A stretch of DNA of 64,000 nucleotides, taken from contig NW_026515497.1 of the NCBI RefSeq assembly GCF_014898815.1, positions 620,001 through 684,000 on the forward strand. Reading direction: 5' to 3'. The position numbers were made by a program, and so were the translations under genes. Below the pieces are notes generated by a model, which did no database searches, had not been told where the DNA came from, and saw only the letters and a list, made by a program, of their open reading frames with translations. This document shows positions 59,808-64,000 of this stretch, piece after piece. This DNA is from Panonychus citri. Lineage: Eukaryota; Arthropoda; Arachnida; Trombidiformes; Tetranychidae. Every line of letters begins with the position of its first letter. Within the stretch, counting starts at the first letter, position 1.

Positions 59808-59820
59808 CCAAAAGATGGCG
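59808..59820 (+). promoter_or_regulatory. CTCF-like motif, second of a pair
   Basis: CCAAAAGATGGCG lies about 70 bases from the first motif and in the opposite orientation. Confidence 0.4.
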
Positions 59821-60045
59821 AGACAAGCGAAAAAAGAGATTGCGAAATTGTTCAAATTGTTTCAAGTTGAATTTCCCCTTTTCCCTTGAAAAAAAAGGTG
59901 ATTATGTGAATGTGTGTGTTGAATTAATTAATTGTGTGTCTTTTGTATGTGTGTGTTTTGTGTATGTAATGAAATGTATGTAATGTATGTGTTGGTTGTG
60001 TGTGTGTGTGTGTTTCTCTCATTTATATATGTAGGCTTTAAAGGC

Positions 60046-63000
60046 TTAACTAATTGGTTGATTAGTTGTTGTTGTTGGTGATGATAATGATTTTGTCGAT
60101 AGATTTTTATAGCTTAGATCAAGTGCATGGACGGCGAGGTCTAAAGGCTGCGTTGATGAGGTTGTAAGACCAGCATTAAAAAGCATGGCACTTTTGATTT
60201 CGGGTTTGGACGTTTTCTTGTGACGTTTGCGAACGTGTCTCTCACAGTTCGCTTTAGTGGTGAAAGCGTATTTACAGATAGCACATTGGAATGGTCTCTC
60301 TCCGTTATGGGTTCTCAAGTGACGAACTAGTGTTGATTTGTCCATACTCGTGTAAGAGCAAAGATTACAAGCATAGTTATGGCTACCTTTGGTATGTCCA
60401 CGATTCGCTCGTTTTTTGGATTCTTTGGTTTTGACAGAATTGGAATGACCATTTATCTTTCCAGTTGAGGTTCTTGGGTGATTTACTTTTGATTTAGCCA
60501 ATAAACTATTATTATTATTATTATTATTGTTATTATTATTGCTTAAAGTGTTCATCTTGTTGGAGGTTGTTGTTGTTGTTGTTGTGGTTGGAGTTAAAGT
60601 TGGAATTGTTGTATTATTGGTACTGTTAATGGTGCTAGGAATATTAAAACGATTAAGAGTGACTTTAGCATTGATAAAATATGAAGGATAATCAAAATTG
60701 TTTTTCTCATCTTTAAACAATAATGATGATGGTGAAGATGATGATGATCCCTCGATTGAAGGGTGAACTTTGACCAGGTTGTTGATGTTAGTTTGATTGT
60801 TGTTTGAATCGTTAATTTTATTGGAATTGTTGAGAATGATCTTGTTCTTTTTGTATAATTGAAGCATGGCGAGAAATTGTTCCTTCTCATTGTCACTATT
60901 TGCAGAATGATCATCATCATTATGATCATCAACATCAACATCATTATCATTATCCATCTCCTCCTCCTCCTCTTCATCATCATCATCATCATCTTCTTCT
61001 TCTTCTTCTTCTTCTTCCCTCTCCTCGCTACTACCATTATGGATACCATCATCATCTGCATTATCATTATTAATCGAAGGTAGTTTACCAGTAATGGTGG
61101 TTGTAGTTGTTATTGGTGAATTAATAGTCGGATTGGTGACAATTGCTTTGAGAAAATTGGACGGAGATGAGGTTGTTGATGATGATGAGGGTGGTGAAGA
61201 TGATGAGGTTGCTGTTCTTGCTGAGGTTGTTAGATTAACACCACTAACGGCATGGAAAATGCTTTCGTATTGATGGATTGCTTGATGTGTAAGGTAAAGT
61301 ACAGGACTACCAAGGTCTACTTGGCAAAGGTGACAAAAGGTTGAACTAAATAATGTCCTGTTTGTAGGTCCCAAGCCTAATGATGTTGCATCAATTGGTG
61401 ATGCAAATGGTGATGATGATATAGCCTCATGATGTTGAAGATGAGGGTGGACTGTTTGCTGATGTAAGGAAAGAGCTGAAGCACAAGGAAATGCTTTAGG
61501 ACAATTTGAACATTGAAAATCGTGATAGGGTGAACTTGATTTGCGTATGTTGGCCTCGCAAAATGATTGGGCGATAAGTGGATACTTGTGAGAGGAAAAA
61601 TCGGTAAATGTGAGATCATGAAACCCAATCGAAGCATAACCAGAATTAATACCATTATTATTATTATTATCATCATTAATATTACTATTATTATTGTTAC
61701 GTTTGATCCCTGATTTGCTGTTGGTGTTACTTGTAGTAGTTGTTGTTGATAATGTTGTAGGAGATGTTTTTAATGATGATGATGATGGTGATGATGATGA
61801 TGCTGTACAATGTTGTTTGGAAAGAGATGATGAAGACACTTCGTATAGATTACATCTAATTGATTCAACTTTGGAATGACTCGTTGATTGTAATGGTGAT
61901 TTTTGTTTTCGCAGTTTTTCTGATGTGGGTGCTATTGCTGAAGATAAATTCATTTTTTTACCGTTTGATGATGAATCTGAAGTTAAAGTGAATGATGATG
62001 ATGATAATGAGGATGTGAAAGAGGAGGAGGTTAAAGAGGAAGTTTTATGTGAAGATGATCTATCACATAGTGAAAGTGCTTTTTGATTTTTGCTATTACT
62101 TGTGCTGGTGGTGGTGGTGGTGGTGGTGTTTGTGGTGGTAGCAGTTGAATTTGTATCATTATTATTATCGTTATAATTTGAATTAGTAATGCAATTACCC
62201 TTTGAATCAGTTCGTAAGGCGCTACTCTTAAGTGAACTACGAGATGTTGGTGATGATGATGATGATGATATTGGAGTTGATGATGACAATGGTTGAAGAG
62301 GTAGAGCGTCATTCTCCAAGTTAACTTTGGTTTTATCATTAGCTATTGATGATGATGATGATGATGATGATGTAGTATTAGAAGTTGTTGTTGTTGTTGT
62401 TGTAACTGATGATGATGATGATGGTGCTGTAGTAGTTTTTGTCGATGATGATGATGATAATAATAATAATGATGAGATAGCAAGGTTAATATCAGATGAA
62501 GTCATCGATGATAAATTTTCAGGATGAGTCTCATCATCATCATCATCATTATCATCATCATAAGTAGTCATCATTGCTGATACCCCCACTCCTGTTCCCT
62601 TTCCTTTTCCTCCTCCTCCACCTCGTTTTCGTACCAACATTTTATGATGATGATTATTATTATTATTATTATTGATGGTCGTTGAATTATTATCATCCTG
62701 ATCAGTATCACCATCGTTGTTGTTATTGGTTGTTGTTGTTGTTGTTGGATTTTTATTTGCATTAGATGAATAAGCACCCTTTAAATTTCGTGCATGGTGA
62801 TGATTATGATGAGGACTATGATGAGATTTACTGTTACCATTGTTATTATTGCTATCGGGAGCATCGTTTTCATTTGATTCCATACCATGGGTTCTCATGT
62901 GTCGGTGCATATTACCGTTTGTTGTGAATGTCATGTTGCATATTTTACACTTAAATGGCCTTTCACCGGAATGTATTAACATATGTCGATCAAGGGAACT

Positions 63001-63141
63001 CGCAGAGGAAAGTGTTTTACCACAAATAGAGCACGTATGGGAATGATCAGTTGGATTATGCTGGCGAATGTGTACCGTAAACGAATGTTGAGAATCACAT
63101 TTTGTATCACAAACAGGACAATTCCATTCACTGGTTGACAT
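60046..63141 (-). CDS. RREB1: RREB1/hindsight-like C2H2 zinc-finger transcription factor
   Basis: A single exon of 1,031 codons. Three fingers open the protein: CPVCDTKCDSQHSFTVHIRQ, CSICGKTLSSASSLDRHMLI and CKICNMTFTTNGNMHRHMRT. The second and third carry the SSASSLDRHM and TTNGNMHRHM signatures of RREB1 and fly Hindsight (pebbled). Two more lie near residues 537 and 602 (CSNCPKAFPCASALSLH, and an atypical CHLCQVDLGSPVLYLTH). Two final fingers are near 925-970 (CNLCSYTSMDKSTLVRHLRT, CAICKYAFTTKANCERHVRK). PLDLA near the C-terminus fits the PxDLS/A motif for the co-repressor CtBP. The rest is Ser, Thr, Asn, Asp and Glu runs encoded by triplet repeats. It has seven fingers against about fourteen in family members, so it is either shortened or lacks an unseen exon. 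It probably regulates epithelial genes. Confidence 0.85.
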   Translation of the reverse strand: MSTSEWNCPVCDTKCDSQHSFTVHIRQHNPTDHSHTCSICGKTLSSASSLDRHMLIHSGERPFKCKICNMTFTTNGNMHRHMRTHGMESNENDAPDSNNNNGNSKSHHSPHHNHHHARNLKGAYSSNANKNPTTTTTTNNNNDGDTDQDDNNSTTINNNNNNNHHHKMLVRKRGGGGGKGKGTGVGVSAMMTTYDDDNDDDDDETHPENLSSMTSSDINLAISSLLLLSSSSSTKTTTAPSSSSSVTTTTTTTSNTTSSSSSSSSIANDKTKVNLENDALPLQPLSSSTPISSSSSSPTSRSSLKSSALRTDSKGNCITNSNYNDNNNDTNSTATTTNTTTTTTTSTSNSKNQKALSLCDRSSSHKTSSLTSSSFTSSLSSSSFTLTSDSSSNGKKMNLSSAIAPTSEKLRKQKSPLQSTSHSKVESIRCNLYEVSSSSLSKQHCTASSSSPSSSSLKTSPTTLSTTTTTSNTNSKSGIKRNNNNSNINDDNNNNNGINSGYASIGFHDLTFTDFSSHKYPLIAQSFCEANIRKSSSPYHDFQCSNCPKAFPCASALSLHQQTVHPHLQHHEAISSSPFASPIDATSLGLGPTNRTLFSSTFCHLCQVDLGSPVLYLTHQAIHQYESIFHAVSGVNLTTSARTATSSSSPPSSSSTTSSPSNFLKAIVTNPTINSPITTTTTITGKLPSINNDNADDDGIHNGSSEEREEEEEEEEDDDDDDEEEEEEMDNDNDVDVDDHNDDDHSANSDNEKEQFLAMLQLYKKNKIILNNSNKINDSNNNQTNINNLVKVHPSIEGSSSSSPSSLLFKDEKNNFDYPSYFINAKVTLNRFNIPSTINSTNNTTIPTLTPTTTTTTTTSNKMNTLSNNNNNNNNNNNSLLAKSKVNHPRTSTGKINGHSNSVKTKESKKRANRGHTKGSHNYACNLCSYTSMDKSTLVRHLRTHNGERPFQCAICKYAFTTKANCERHVRKRHKKTSKPEIKSAMLFNAGLTTSSTQPLDLAVHALDLSYKNLSTKSLSSPTTTTNQPIS

Positions 63142-63577
63142 AACTGGTTGATTCTTTTTCTAATTTGTTGTTGTTCACAGAGAAAATAATAGATAAAAAT
63201 GTAGATAAAGAGACAGAGAGAGAAGAAATTAACACAATTATAATAAAAAACAAAACAAAAATGACAGAGAAAAAAAGAAGATAGAAAGAGAAAAGAGAGA
63301 GAAAAGAGAGAGAGAGAGAAAAAAAAGAGAAACTCTTGTTACCAACACCAAAACCCAAACAAACACTGACTGTTTATTTTTTTCTGCTTCTTCATCATCC
63401 TCATCTTCCTCATCTTCCTCATCATCCTCCTCATCATCATCATCATACTCATCATTCTCATTCTCATTCTCATCATCATCATAATCATCATCATCATCAT
63501 CATCATTATTATTATTAAAACCTGTTTCTTCCTTACCATTTATATTTTTTTTCGTGTTTCCTTGAGCTGAGTTAGAG

Positions 63578-63608
<31 letters not shown>

Positions 63609-64000
63609 GATCGAAGAGAGTGGAAGAGAAAAGAAGATGAGATGAGAGAGAAAAAAATGAGAAAAAGAGAAAGATACACACATTGGGTTGGCAAGGTGAT
63701 GAGAGAGAAAAAAAAGAAGAGAAAGAGATGATGATGATGATGATAATCATTATTATGATGATGATGATTATCATTATTCTCTCTCTCTATCTCTTTTTTT
63801 CTCTCTATCTCTCCACCACCACCATCATCATCATAATCATCATTTACTATCATCATCATTAACATCATTTCTCATCATCATCATCATCAACATCCTCAAC
63901 ATCATCAACATCATCATCATAATCATCAAAACAACAAACAACCTTTACTTTCCTTTCCTTACTTACCTTGGATAATCACAAAACCGAAGAAAAAAAAACT
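63142..64000. other. Upstream region of the zinc-finger gene, microsatellite-rich
   Basis: GA-rich DNA at 63200-63330, TCA/TCC repeats at 63390-63520, 63580-63610 and 63818-63930, and GATGAT at 63729-63770. No gene was found. A CTTACCT sequence at 63960-63967 reads AGGTAAG on the minus strand, a good donor consensus, so a non-coding first exon of the zinc-finger gene could end near the window's right edge. Confidence 0.5.

Larger units (their letters stand above)
56801..60045. other. Intergenic interval, no gene found
   Basis: Contains the cuticle promoter, ATG/ATC microsatellites at 57153-57175 and 57340-57372, then about 2.5 kb of AT-rich DNA full of TTAATTG words, two CTCF-like motifs at 59737-59820, and GT-rich DNA (59915-60015) next to the zinc-finger gene's end. 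Confidence 0.6.

Noticed and set aside
61694..62527. Plus-strand Asp/Val-rich open frames
   Set aside because: Shadows of serine and threonine repeat codons of the zinc-finger gene.

Overview
This window is nuclear DNA of an arthropod, most likely a chelicerate and probably a mite. The reasons are an AT-rich sequence, compact genes with short GT-AG introns, a dpr-type immunoglobulin gene, nanos, a Shifted/WIF1 gene, a hindsight/RREB1-like zinc-finger gene, and a cuticle protein whose Rebers-Riddiford domain ends in the GFRASIQTNEPGT signature that I associate with arachnid cuticle proteins. The species call is an inference.

Layout. 1-2.9 kb: minus-strand gene of unknown function (partial, runs off the left edge) with a signal-peptide-like start, a polyQ tract and a 156-bp satellite array in one intron. 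4.7-21.7 kb: plus-strand dpr-like gene with a 14-kb first visible intron. That intron carries a patch of transposon debris at about 11.4-17.3 kb, including a deleted element with features of a Polinton/Maverick. 22.3-28 kb: TBC1D9-like Rab GAP without GRAM domains, then an ANKS3-like ankyrin/SAM protein. 29.1-34.3 kb: intronless nanos, tail to tail with O-GlcNAc transferase (sxc/Ogt). 36.3-37.9 kb: secreted serpin with an Arg-Lys-Arg reactive loop. 38.4-39.3 kb: a tRNA-like (SINE-like) element and a 504-bp palindromic MITE. 39.9-43.3 kb: a four-exon secreted histidine-rich protein. 44.9-47.3 kb: an orphan secreted protein and a CRAL-TRIO protein. 48.8-54.1 kb: mitochondrial seryl-tRNA synthetase, shifted (WIF1-like), and CDC45 divergent from shifted. 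55.9-56.8 kb: cuticle protein. 60-63.1 kb: RREB1/hindsight-like zinc-finger protein, flanked by dense ATC/GAT microsatellites.

The genes form no operon or obvious pathway. They are a mix of housekeeping genes (Ogt, CDC45, mitochondrial SerRS), developmental regulators (nanos, shifted, RREB1-like, dpr-like) and secreted or cuticular genes. Several exons were assembled by hand from splice signals, and each entry lists the coordinates. Four CTCF-like motifs (AGATGGCG-type) lie in gene-boundary intervals. I found no clearly new multi-gene system. The best leads are the Polinton-like deletion derivative, the intronic satellite with a three-monomer higher-order pattern, the histidine-rich secreted protein and the serpin with a furin-like reactive loop.
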